From CAKUFA01 sp963656345 (GTDB taxonomy: Bacteria > Bacillota > Clostridia > Christensenellales > Aristaeellaceae): 23,989 nucleotides of DNA. Below the pieces are notes generated by a model. It did no database searches and was not told where the DNA came from. It worked only from the letters and a program-made list of their open reading frames with translations. How positions within the stretch are numbered: the first letter of the stretch is position 1; every line of letters starts with the position of its first letter. The position numbers and the translations under genes are program-made. Shown in pieces: positions 14,498 through 22,287 of this stretch. The stretch is from positions 1 through 23,989 of the forward strand of contig CAVKHY010000030.1 in assembly GCA_963656345.1 (NCBI GenBank), in the 5' to 3' direction.

Positions 14498-15829
14498 TTA
14501 TTCGTGAAGGCCGGCAAGCCATTCCTTCATGTAAGCCAGCGACCGGGCGGAAACGGCTTCATACCGCTGTGCTTTGTTGCGGATTTTTTTATGCTCCTTG
14601 TCAATGGGCAGGCTGTCAATCAGTCCGAAGGAGCAGTTCATGGGTTGAAAATTGTGATTAGGGGTGCTGATATAGCGTCCCATAGCGCCCAGCGCAGTGA
14701 TGCCCGGCAGCTCAACGGTGCCCAGTCCGCGCAGATCACGCCCCAGTGACAGCCCGCAGATCAGCCCGCTGGCGGCGCTTTCCACATAGCCCTCTACGCC
14801 GGTCATTTGCCCGGCGAAATAGGTTTGGGGTCTGGCGATCATTTCAAAGTGGGCATTCAGGAACCCAGGCGACTGCAGGAAGGTATTGCGGTGCATAACG
14901 CCGTACCGGGCATAGGCAGCATGCTCCAGGCCGGGAATCATGCCGAAGACGCGCTTTTGCTCCGGAAATTTCAATCGGGTCTGAAAGCCTACAATATTGA
15001 ACAGGGTTCCCTGCTCGTTATCCTGCCGCAGCTGGACAACCGCAAAGGCTTCTTTTCCTGTTCTTGGATCTTTTAGGCCAACGGGCTTCATAGGGCCAAA
15101 GGCAAGCACCATCCGTCCACGGCGTGCCATGGATTCAACTGGCATGCATCCCTCAAACACTTTCGTTTCCTCGAAGCCGTGGACTTCGGCAGTTTCTGCT
15201 GCCAGCAAAGCATCCACAAAGGCGTTGTATTCTTCTTCCGTCATGGGACAGTTGAGATAATCATCCCCCCGGTCATATCGGGATTGACGGAAAATCTTTT
15301 CCATGTTCAGGGATTCCAGCGTTACGATCGGCGCAGCTGCATCATAGAAATGCAGCGTACCCAAACCGGGGAGTGCGGCAATGGCATCAGCCAGCGTATC
15401 TGACGTAAGCGGCCCGGAGGCAATAATCACTGGGGATTCCGGTATTTCTGTCACTTCTTCCGAAACGACATGAATCAGGGGATGTTCATGCAGTGTCTTC
15501 GTAATGTATCCGGAAAAAGCATCCCGATCCACCGCCAATGCGCCACCGGCAGGCACGCGAGCCTGGTCGGCAGCCTTCATAACGAGCGAGTCGCACAGCC
15601 GCATCTCTTCCTTCAGCAGACCCACTGCGTTGGTCAGCCTGTCGGAACGGAGAGAATTGGAGCAGACGAGCTCAGCCATCAGCGGTGAATGATGGGCAGG
15701 ACTCATTTTCTCCGGCTTCATTTCGTACAGCGTTACATGAATTCCCTGTTTGGCCAGCTGCCAAGCTGCTTCACTGCCGGCAAGACCTGCGCCGACAACC
15801 GTTGCATGGAGGCAAGTGGTATCATTCAT
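14498..15829 (-). CDS. trmFO: TrmFO, folate/FAD-dependent tRNA (uracil-54) C5-methyltransferase
   Basis: A 443-residue flavoprotein that makes ribothymidine at position 54 of tRNA using methylene-tetrahydrofolate. The N-terminal FAD-binding motif VVGAGLAGSEAA (Gly13, Gly15, Gly18) is present. So are the two functional cysteine regions, ELVCSNSLRS (Cys56) and FEGCMPVESMARRG. The C-terminal part has YFAGQMTGVEGYVESAASGL and PNHNFQPMNCSFGL, both characteristic of TrmFO rather than GidA. Length agrees with the family. The start is taken at ATG 15829, which overlaps the end of topA by 8 bases. ATG 15841 is an alternative with AAGGG upstream. Overlap with topA implies co-transcription and probably coupled translation. 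Confidence 0.96.
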   Translation of the reverse strand: MNDTTCLHATVVGAGLAGSEAAWQLAKQGIHVTLYEMKPEKMSPAHHSPLMAELVCSNSLRSDRLTNAVGLLKEEMRLCDSLVMKAADQARVPAGGALAVDRDAFSGYITKTLHEHPLIHVVSEEVTEIPESPVIIASGPLTSDTLADAIAALPGLGTLHFYDAAAPIVTLESLNMEKIFRQSRYDRGDDYLNCPMTEEEYNAFVDALLAAETAEVHGFEETKVFEGCMPVESMARRGRMVLAFGPMKPVGLKDPRTGKEAFAVVQLRQDNEQGTLFNIVGFQTRLKFPEQKRVFGMIPGLEHAAYARYGVMHRNTFLQSPGFLNAHFEMIARPQTYFAGQMTGVEGYVESAASGLICGLSLGRDLRGLGTVELPGITALGAMGRYISTPNHNFQPMNCSFGLIDSLPIDKEHKKIRNKAQRYEAVSARSLAYMKEWLAGLHE

Positions 15830-17954
15830 CCTCTGCTTCATCCTGCCCTTCTGCATGGACTTCAACCCGGCAGCGGCAGGTCTCGTTGGCGCACAGATGC
15901 CACACCTCGCCCTTTCGACCCCGCTTCTCTACCATGTAGCTGCCGCACTGGGGACATTTGTCTGCTACAGGTTTTTCCCAGGAGACAAAGTCGCAGTCCG
16001 GATAGCGTTCACAGCCGTAGAACTTCCGATTCTTTTTGCTTGTTTTCTCCATGAGCCTTGCACCGCACTTGGGGCAGGGAGCATCAATGTAGGTAAGGAT
16101 GGGCTTGGTGTTGCGGCATTCCGGGAAATTGGGGCAGGCCAGGAACCGACCGTAGCGTCCCATTTTATAGACCATCATGGCGCCGCATTTGTCGCACTGC
16201 ACATCACTGACTTCGTCGTGCACTTCCACCTTTTCAATCTGCTGCTCGGCTTTTTCCAGCGTCTTTTCGAAGGGAGGATAGAATTCACGCAGAATTTCCT
16301 TCCACTGGATTTTGCCCTCTTCCACTTCGTCCAGCTGCTCTTCCATTTTGGCGGTAAACTCGGTATCCACGATGTCAGCGAAGTATTCTTCCATCATGCT
16401 GGTGACCATTCTGCCCAACTCCGTAGGGTACAGCCGCTTCTTTTCCTTGCTGACATAGCCTCGGGAAATAATGGTCGTAATGGTGGGTGCAAAAGTGGAA
16501 GGACGGCCAATCCCCATTTCATCCAATGCCCGGACAAGGGAAGCTTCCGTGTACCGGGACGGGGGCTGGGTGAAGTGCTGCTCGCTTTCCACATCGTCTA
16601 CTTCGACCTGATCACCTTCCGCCACTGCGGGAAGGCTGGTTTCGATGGTGCTGACCTCGTCATCCAGCCCTTCTTCGTAAACAGAGGTGAAGCCGGCGAA
16701 CTTCTTGTGTTCCCCGTAGAAGCGAAGTCCTACTTGATCCCCGGTCAGCTCCATGGTCATGGTTTCATACAGGGCAGGCATCATCTGGCTGGTCAGGAAG
16801 CGATTGTAGATCAAACGGTACAGATTGTACTGCTCTTTGGTCAAAGACGCCTTGATCTTCTCGGGTGTGCGCCGCACGTCCGTGGGACGGATGGCTTCAT
16901 GAGCATCCTGCGCATTTTTTCTGCCCTTGTACTCAATGGGCTTTTCCGGCAGGTATTCCGGACCGAACCGCTCCGGAATGTATGCTCGCAGGGCGGTCAT
17001 GGCCTCTTCACTGATGCGCACGCTGTCAGTACGGATATAGCTTACAATACCCTGAGTACCTTCGCCCTCGATGTCTACGCCTTCGTAAAGCTGCTGCACT
17101 ACCTGCATGGTTTTAGCTGTGGTAAAGCCCAGCTTGCGGCTGGCTTCCTGCTGCAGGCTGGAAGTGGTGAAGGGAGCAGCAGGCGTTTTCCGCTTTTCTG
17201 CCCGTTTGATATTGGTAACGGTGAAGTGTGTACCCTGAATGCGCTTGACGGCGGCTTCGGCCTCGGCCGCATTGGTGATTTGCGCCTTTTTTCCATCCAG
17301 CATAGACAGCTTGGCGGTAAAGTGCTGCTTGCGGCCGTGGGACTGGGGCACCAGCATCTTGGCGGTTACATCCCAATATTCCTCGGGAATAAAGGCCTCA
17401 ATGTCCTCCTCCCGCATGACCACCATGCGGGTTGCCACGGACTGCACCCGCCCGGCAGACAATCCTTTTTTCACTTTTGCCCACAGCAGGGGACTGATCT
17501 TGTAGCCCACCAGTCGATCCAGCACACGGCGTGCCTGCTGAGCATCCACCAGCTGCATGTTCAGCGGCCGGGGATTCTTGATTGCATTCTGGATGGCCTG
17601 CTTGGTAACCTCGTGAAATTCAATGCGGCAAGGCGTGGACGTATCCACGTTCAGAATCTGACTCAAATGCCATGAGATGGCTTCCCCTTCACGGTCCGGG
17701 TCAGTTGCAAGCAGAATCTGAGAAGCTGACTTGGCTTCTTTACGGATTCTGCTCAAGATGTCGCCGCGCCCGCGGATGGTAATGTACTTCAGTTCAAAGT
17801 CGTGATCCACATCCACACCGATCTGGGATTTCGGCAAATCCCGGACATGTCCTTGGGATGCTTCCACTTTGTAGCCTTTGCCGAGAAATTTGGTGATTGT
17901 GCGAGCCTTGGCCGGTGACTCCACAATGATGAGCTTTTGCTTGGTAGCCGCCAT
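15822..17954 (-). CDS. topA: DNA topoisomerase I
   Basis: A 710-residue type IA topoisomerase that relaxes negative supercoils. The TOPRIM domain is at the N-terminus, with Glu12 in VESPAKA and the acidic triad Asp85, Asp87, Glu89 in TDPDREGEA. The catalytic tyrosine is Tyr306 in SYIRTDSVRIS. Three C-terminal zinc-ribbon repeats each bear two CxxC-like pairs: CDKCG to CPNFPEC, CPKCG to CERYPDC, and CPQCG to CANETCRC. The enzyme is therefore complete. ATG 17954 has GGGAGG 10 bases upstream. It follows dprA by 31 bases, as in many Bacillota, and overlaps trmFO downstream. The tail is acidic (EGQDEAEDE). Confidence 0.97.
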   Translation of the reverse strand: MAATKQKLIIVESPAKARTITKFLGKGYKVEASQGHVRDLPKSQIGVDVDHDFELKYITIRGRGDILSRIRKEAKSASQILLATDPDREGEAISWHLSQILNVDTSTPCRIEFHEVTKQAIQNAIKNPRPLNMQLVDAQQARRVLDRLVGYKISPLLWAKVKKGLSAGRVQSVATRMVVMREEDIEAFIPEEYWDVTAKMLVPQSHGRKQHFTAKLSMLDGKKAQITNAAEAEAAVKRIQGTHFTVTNIKRAEKRKTPAAPFTTSSLQQEASRKLGFTTAKTMQVVQQLYEGVDIEGEGTQGIVSYIRTDSVRISEEAMTALRAYIPERFGPEYLPEKPIEYKGRKNAQDAHEAIRPTDVRRTPEKIKASLTKEQYNLYRLIYNRFLTSQMMPALYETMTMELTGDQVGLRFYGEHKKFAGFTSVYEEGLDDEVSTIETSLPAVAEGDQVEVDDVESEQHFTQPPSRYTEASLVRALDEMGIGRPSTFAPTITTIISRGYVSKEKKRLYPTELGRMVTSMMEEYFADIVDTEFTAKMEEQLDEVEEGKIQWKEILREFYPPFEKTLEKAEQQIEKVEVHDEVSDVQCDKCGAMMVYKMGRYGRFLACPNFPECRNTKPILTYIDAPCPKCGARLMEKTSKKNRKFYGCERYPDCDFVSWEKPVADKCPQCGSYMVEKRGRKGEVWHLCANETCRCRVEVHAEGQDEAEDE

Positions 17955-17985
17955 TGGATCTTCTGCCTCCCAATGATGTTTATCG

Positions 17986-19092
17986 TTATGTTTTGGTATA
18001 CATTTTGCCGGGGAGAGGACGAATGGATCCTCTCAGGTGCAGCATGGTCAGTGCACCGGATAATTCTGTGGGGGCGATGCCGATTTCCGCCACCAGCTGA
18101 TCATAGGATTTTTCCTCGACAGCCAGAGCTTGCAGAACTTTTCGCTGGGTTTCCGTCAGCGGAGGCAAATCTTTTTTTACCGCTTCCTGCTTTGCTCGGG
18201 TTTCGCCGATCCAGTTCATGTCCGCCAAAATGTCATCAGCGCAGGTAAAATAATTGGCTCCTTCCCGGAGCAGCTGATGGGCACCCTTTGCCCAAGTGGT
18301 ATCGATTCGCCCGGGATAAGCGTAAATATCCCGGCCTTGATCCAATGCATGCTGCACTGTGTGCATACTGCCGGAATGAGGACTGCATTCCATCATGATC
18401 ACGGCTTTGCTGACGCCGGACAAGATACGATTACGCACCGGAAAATGTCGGCCCAGCGCCGGCGTTCCCGGGGGATACTCGCTGAACAGGACGCCGCCTT
18501 TTTCCAGCAACCGTTGTTTCAGCCCGGCATTTTCGCTGGGATAGTCGATATCGAGACCGCAGGCCAGCACGGCTGCCGTAGGGCTTCCGCCTTCCAGACA
18601 CCCTTGATGAGCAGCTGTATCAATGCCGATTGCCATGCCGCTGACCACCGTTACCCCGGCTTCGCTGAGATCCTTGGCAATCTTGAACGTTGCCTGAACG
18701 CCTGCGGGAGATGCCTTTCGCGAACCAACCATGGTGATGCATCGGCCGTCAAGACAGTCCGGGTTGCCCTGATAAAACAGTGCAATGGGCGGATCGTTAA
18801 TGTGCCGCAGCAAGGCCGGATAATGGGTGTCATCCTGCTGCAAGATCCCGATGTTGTGCTTCTGCATGGTCACGAGGAGCTGATGCATGGCTTTCTTGCC
18901 GGCAGAGGACATCAGACGCTCCAACCGAGCTGACGGGATAAAATCTCGCAGTGCATCCGCACCTTCTTCCTGAAGTGCGTCATACACATCTTCCGCACTG
19001 CCGAATTCCTCCAACAAGTGGGAGAAACAGTCGTAGGAAAGCCGCCCGCTGGCCAGCCATGCGATACATCCGTCTTCCCGTGTATACTGCAT
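17986..19092 (-). CDS. dprA: DprA/Smf, DNA-processing protein
   Basis: A 368-residue Rossmann-fold DNA-binding protein that loads RecA on incoming single-stranded DNA during transformation. An N-terminal helical region is followed by the core, with MVGSRKASPAG, SGMAIGIDTAAHQGCL, FSEYPPGTPALGRHFPVRNRILSGVS, and GRDIYAYPG. A C-terminal winged-helix-like domain follows (LTETQRKVLQALAVEEKSYDQLVAEIGI). The core match to SGLARGIDxxAH and FPxRNRIIxGLS is clear. The usual ESGSLITA-type stretch reads HSGSMHTVQHAL and is somewhat divergent. ATG 19092 has AAGGAGG 9 bases upstream. A promoter is predicted at 19183-19211, making this the first gene of the dprA-topA-trmFO-hslVU operon. Confidence 0.95.
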   Translation of the reverse strand: MQYTREDGCIAWLASGRLSYDCFSHLLEEFGSAEDVYDALQEEGADALRDFIPSARLERLMSSAGKKAMHQLLVTMQKHNIGILQQDDTHYPALLRHINDPPIALFYQGNPDCLDGRCITMVGSRKASPAGVQATFKIAKDLSEAGVTVVSGMAIGIDTAAHQGCLEGGSPTAAVLACGLDIDYPSENAGLKQRLLEKGGVLFSEYPPGTPALGRHFPVRNRILSGVSKAVIMMECSPHSGSMHTVQHALDQGRDIYAYPGRIDTTWAKGAHQLLREGANYFTCADDILADMNWIGETRAKQEAVKKDLPPLTETQRKVLQALAVEEKSYDQLVAEIGIAPTELSGALTMLHLRGSIRPLPGKMYTKT

Positions 19093-19182
19093 GCTTGGCC
19101 ACCTCCTTCAGCTTTTTGCGATGCAAAGCGAAACATTCGACTGCAAATTCCTTAAAGAAAACACAGCCCAAGAAACACGCCC

Positions 19183-19211
19183 ATGCTAGCACAGTTCGAA
19201 GAAAAAATCAA
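19183..19211 (-). promoter_or_regulatory. Candidate sigma-A promoter of the dprA operon
   Basis: On the - strand, TTGATT (19211-19206) and TAGCAT (19188-19183) are separated by exactly 17 bases. Each box matches 4 of 6 consensus bases. It gives a leader of about 80 bases before the dprA ATG. Confidence 0.45.
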
Positions 19212-19343
19212 CGTTTCTTTTTGATTACCGGCTGGAATCCGGCGTGGATGCATGAATAAACAATGCTGCACAAGGGCAAAAGAAGCCTGCCTTATCAGCC
19301 TGCTCATTTGACCAACTTGTGTTCAATGGTAGAAAAATAATAC

Positions 19344-19372
19344 TTTTCAAATATGAAAAAAAGCGGTATACT
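19344..19372 (+). promoter_or_regulatory. Sigma-A promoter of the solute-binding protein gene
   Basis: TTTTCA (19344-19349), a 17-base AT-rich spacer, and TATACT (19367-19372) give a start near 19379 and a leader of about 27 bases. The -35 box is the left arm of an inverted repeat, TTTTCA-AATA-TGAAAA (19344-19359), which could be an operator. Confidence 0.6.
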
Positions 19373-19405
19373 ATGCATAACAAATGATTGCCGGAGGTTG
19401 ATGCA

Positions 19406-20899
19406 ATGCGCAAATGCTTAGCAATGATGCTGGCGTGTCTCCTGTGTTTTTCTACTGTCGGAGCGTTGGCGGATGGCTTCTCTCTTGCAGGATATGACGG
19501 CGGCAGCTCCACCGCCCATGACTGGAACACCAATTATTTTTTTACCGCCATGGAGGAACGCACTGGTCTTACTGTTACCACAACCCAGTACACCGAGCAG
19601 CAGGAATGGACGAAAGCCAAGCAGCGTATGCTGAACGGCGAGGCAACGCTGCCGGATGCACTGTTCAAGGCGGAGCTGACGCCAACAGAAACCTTGGACC
19701 TTTATGAAGCCGGTGTTTTGATTGATCTGCGTCCTTATTTGGAAACGGCGATGCCGAACCTGTATGCGCTTCTTCAGGCAAACCCTGACTGGGAAAAGGC
19801 TATTTCCATGCCGGATGGCGCAATTGTGGCACTGCCGCTTATCAATGAATTGCAGAACAATAATGCCATGTGGATCAATCAAAGCTGGCTGGATGCCTTA
19901 GGCTTGAGCGTACCCACTACGGCTGAGGAATTGACGGAAGTGCTGCGTGCCTTCCGTGACCGTGATCCGAACGGCAACGGCAAGAAGGACGAAGTGCCGC
20001 TGGAATTCCTGAGCATGTGGGATCTTCGATTCCTCGGCCATGCCTTTGGCCTCGTGTCGGATGATTATAATCTGTACGTAGACGAAGACGGTCAGGTGCA
20101 AACGACCCTGACCAAGGATGAAAACAGGGCTTTCCTGACTTGGCTGCATTCCCTTTGGGAGGAAGGCTTGCTGGATACCTCCGGCTTCACTACGGCGGAT
20201 TCGCTTCGGGCCATTACGGATTCCAGCGCAGCGATTACCTACGGCGTCATGCTGGCACCGACTCCTTTGTCTCTTGTGCCCAACAGCGCCCTGAGCCAGT
20301 ATGAGCTGCTGATGCCGCTTACCTATGAGGGCAAGCAGGTTTATCGCGACCTTCTCGGAGATGTGGTGCGGGGCACCTTTGCTGTTACCTCCGCCTGTGA
20401 GGATCCTGCGCAGGTGCTCACCTGGCTGGATTATCTCTATACCGAGGAAGGCTGCCGACTGGTGCAGGCCGGGGAAGAAGGTGTTGACTATCAGTTCAAC
20501 AGCGATGGCACCTGGAGCTGGATCCCTGCCAATGAGGAAGTAACATCCAGCGTTCTGCCCAACAAAACGATTGCGGACGGCGGCATCCAGCCTGGTCTTT
20601 CCTCTGTTTCCTTCCAGCTGGCCTTTGACCAGAAGGAAACACGCAGTCTGATTACTCAGCTGGCAGAGCTGAAAAAGGTTTCTGTGCAGCCCATGCCCCT
20701 GGTCACCATGACCAAGGAGCAAAACGAACGAGTCAAGAACATTCAGGCGGATCTCGGCGCTTATGCCGAAGTTACGATGACTCGCTTTGTAACTGGCGAA
20801 ATCCCCATCAATGACGAAACATGGCAGACTTTCTGCCAAAACGTTCATGATCGGGGAATTGACGAACTCATCTCCATCTGGCAGGAAGCCATTCAATAA
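19406..20899 (+). CDS. Extracellular solute-binding protein, family 1 (orphan, no permeases adjacent)
   Basis: A 497-residue secreted binding protein. ATG 19406 has GGAGG 8 bases upstream. The signal peptide ends at GALA|DG, a signal peptidase I type site; no lipobox cysteine is placed correctly. The mature part resembles LipO/YtcQ-type carbohydrate-binding proteins: AMEERTGLTVTTTQYTEQQEW near the start, then LPDALFK, and ALGLSVPTTAEELTEVLRAFRDRDPNGNGKKDEVPLE. The last stretch carries the acidic DxDxNGxG loop common in this family, which may bind calcium. A late region, WLDYLYTEEGCRLVQAGEEGVDY, matches the family C-lobe. No ABC permeases or ATPase are nearby, so it must act with a transporter encoded elsewhere or as a soluble binder. 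It is followed 57 bases later by a sugar-kinase-like gene, which suggests a sugar ligand. Confidence 0.88.
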   Translation: MRKCLAMMLACLLCFSTVGALADGFSLAGYDGGSSTAHDWNTNYFFTAMEERTGLTVTTTQYTEQQEWTKAKQRMLNGEATLPDALFKAELTPTETLDLYEAGVLIDLRPYLETAMPNLYALLQANPDWEKAISMPDGAIVALPLINELQNNNAMWINQSWLDALGLSVPTTAEELTEVLRAFRDRDPNGNGKKDEVPLEFLSMWDLRFLGHAFGLVSDDYNLYVDEDGQVQTTLTKDENRAFLTWLHSLWEEGLLDTSGFTTADSLRAITDSSAAITYGVMLAPTPLSLVPNSALSQYELLMPLTYEGKQVYRDLLGDVVRGTFAVTSACEDPAQVLTWLDYLYTEEGCRLVQAGEEGVDYQFNSDGTWSWIPANEEVTSSVLPNKTIADGGIQPGLSSVSFQLAFDQKETRSLITQLAELKKVSVQPMPLVTMTKEQNERVKNIQADLGAYAEVTMTRFVTGEIPINDETWQTFCQNVHDRGIDELISIWQEAIQ

Positions 20900-20956
20900 T
20901 CATTCCCTGTGATACACAGAGCAAAACGAATAGCATAAAAAGGACGGAGAACGCTC

Positions 20957-22237
20957 ATGAGTCAGTATGCAAGTAAAATCAGAAGCTTGAAAACCCCCAA
21001 GGTGATGGAACAGCTGAATCACCTGTACGGCAGCCGGGATGGTATGCTTGTGGCTCAGACGGCACGGCATATCAACATGCTGAAGCGCCATGAAGAGGCC
21101 TTTAATTACGAGGGCGATGTGGCCTTGATCAGTGCCCCCGGACGGACGGAAATCGGCGGCAATCATACGGATCACAATCATGGCCGGGTGCTGGCAGCCG
21201 CGGTGAACCTGGATACCTTGGCGGCAGTCAGTCCCAGAGAAGATCTGCTTGTGCACCTGAACAGCGAAGGCTATGCGCCGATTACGCTGGATCTGTCCGA
21301 CCTGACGGTGCATGAAGAAGAGAAAGGAACGACTGCAGCACTGATTCGCGGTGTGGCAGCTCGCATGGCAGAGTTAGGCTACCGCATCGGCGGGTTTGAC
21401 GCTACCGTAACGTCTACGGTGGCTTCCGGCAGCGGACTTAGCTCTTCCGCAGCCTTTGAGGTGCTGGTGTGCGCCATTCTTGATAATCTTTACAACGGCA
21501 TGACGGTGGACTATAAGACTCGTGCAAAGATCAGCCAGTATGCGGAAAACGTGTTCTTTGGAAAGCCCAGCGGACTGATGGATCAGATGGCTTCTTCTGC
21601 CGGCGGCCTTGTAGCGGTGGACTTTAAGCATGAGGATCCTGAAGTTCGTCCGACCTCCTTTGATTTTGCGGCCCACGGATACGCATTGGTCGTGGTGGGC
21701 ACAGGCGGAAGCCATGCGGATCTGACGGCTGATTATGCGGCCATTCCGAATGAAATGCGTTCCGTTGCCAATTATTTTGGCGAGGATTGTCTGCGCCGTG
21801 TTCGCTCCGAGGAATTCATGCAGGCACTGCCTATGCTGCACGGCAAGGTAAGCGACCGGGCCATCCTCCGGGCAATGCACTTCTATCAGGAAAACAGCCG
21901 GGTGCCGGTGCAGGTAAGAGCATTGGAAAATGATGACCTGGATACCTTCTTCCGGGAGATTATTGCCAGCGGACGCTCAAGCTTCATGTATCTGCAGAAT
22001 GTGTACGCCCGGCCTGATGAACAGGGACTTTCCCTGGCCCTGGCGCTGGCGGAGAACATGCTGAACGGCAAGGGCGCATGGCGTGTTCACGGCGGCGGAT
22101 TTGCCGGAACGACCCTGAACTTTGTGCCCCAGGACGAGCTTGATGCCTTCATCAGCTGCATGGAAGGGGTCTTCGGCGACCGCTGCTGCCATGTGCTGGA
22201 TATTCGCCCCGTAGGCGCCAATGTACTGGAACTGTAA
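20957..22237 (+). CDS. Galactokinase-like GHMP kinase with a variant substrate motif
   Basis: A 426-residue GHMP-superfamily kinase. ATG 20957 follows GGAG by 8 bases. Three GHMP motifs are present. Motif 1 is SAPGRTEIGGNHTDHNHG (residues 59-76). Motif 2, the ATP-phosphate loop, is ASGSGLSSSAAFE (156-168). Motif 3 is RVHGGGFAGTTLNF near the C-terminus. GKPSGLMDQ supplies the catalytic Asp (Asp209) expected in galactokinases. In standard GalK, motif 1 reads GRVNLIGEHTDYNGG. Here the Glu before HTD, which contacts galactose, is Asn, and Tyr is His. This variant is recalled from clostridial 'galactokinase family' proteins, so the fold and ATP use are secure but galactose as substrate is not. No galT or galE is in the window. 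A terminator follows. Confidence 0.88.
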   Translation: MSQYASKIRSLKTPKVMEQLNHLYGSRDGMLVAQTARHINMLKRHEEAFNYEGDVALISAPGRTEIGGNHTDHNHGRVLAAAVNLDTLAAVSPREDLLVHLNSEGYAPITLDLSDLTVHEEEKGTTAALIRGVAARMAELGYRIGGFDATVTSTVASGSGLSSSAAFEVLVCAILDNLYNGMTVDYKTRAKISQYAENVFFGKPSGLMDQMASSAGGLVAVDFKHEDPEVRPTSFDFAAHGYALVVVGTGGSHADLTADYAAIPNEMRSVANYFGEDCLRRVRSEEFMQALPMLHGKVSDRAILRAMHFYQENSRVPVQVRALENDDLDTFFREIIASGRSSFMYLQNVYARPDEQGLSLALALAENMLNGKGAWRVHGGGFAGTTLNFVPQDELDAFISCMEGVFGDRCCHVLDIRPVGANVLEL

Positions 22238-22251
22238 GTGAATAGAACAAG

Positions 22252-22285
22252 GCCTGCACCGTTTTGCAAGACGGTGCAGGCTTTT
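22252..22285. terminator. Terminator between the GHMP kinase and the serine hydrolase genes
   Basis: A perfect 11-base stem (GCCTGCACCGT at 22252-22262 with ACGGTGCAGGC at 22271-22281) has an 8-base loop and TTTT on the + strand. The convergent gene's stop is at 22288, so it may act in both directions. The T run is weaker on the - strand. Confidence 0.85.
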
Positions 22286-22287
22286 GC

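Larger units (their letters stand above)
19093..19405. other. Gene-free divergent intergenic region between dprA and the solute-binding protein gene
   Basis: These 313 bases hold no convincing gene on either strand. They contain the candidate dprA promoter (reading left) and the strong promoter of the solute-binding protein gene (reading right, with an inverted repeat over its -35 box). They also contain the two ribosome-binding sites. A weaker second rightward promoter is possible (TTGACC at 19308, TAGAAA at 19330, 16-base spacer). I see no tRNA or riboswitch motif in it. Confidence 0.7.

Noticed and set aside
15750..17675. Open frame of 641 codons on the + strand opposite topA
   Set aside because: It lies fully antisense to topA, whose motifs (TOPRIM, catalytic Tyr, three zinc ribbons) are unambiguous. 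The + strand frame shows no family features.
20907..20919. Short palindrome CTGTG-ATA-CACAG between the solute-binding protein and kinase genes
   Set aside because: Five-base arms without a T tract are expected by chance, and it does not match the CcpA cre consensus.
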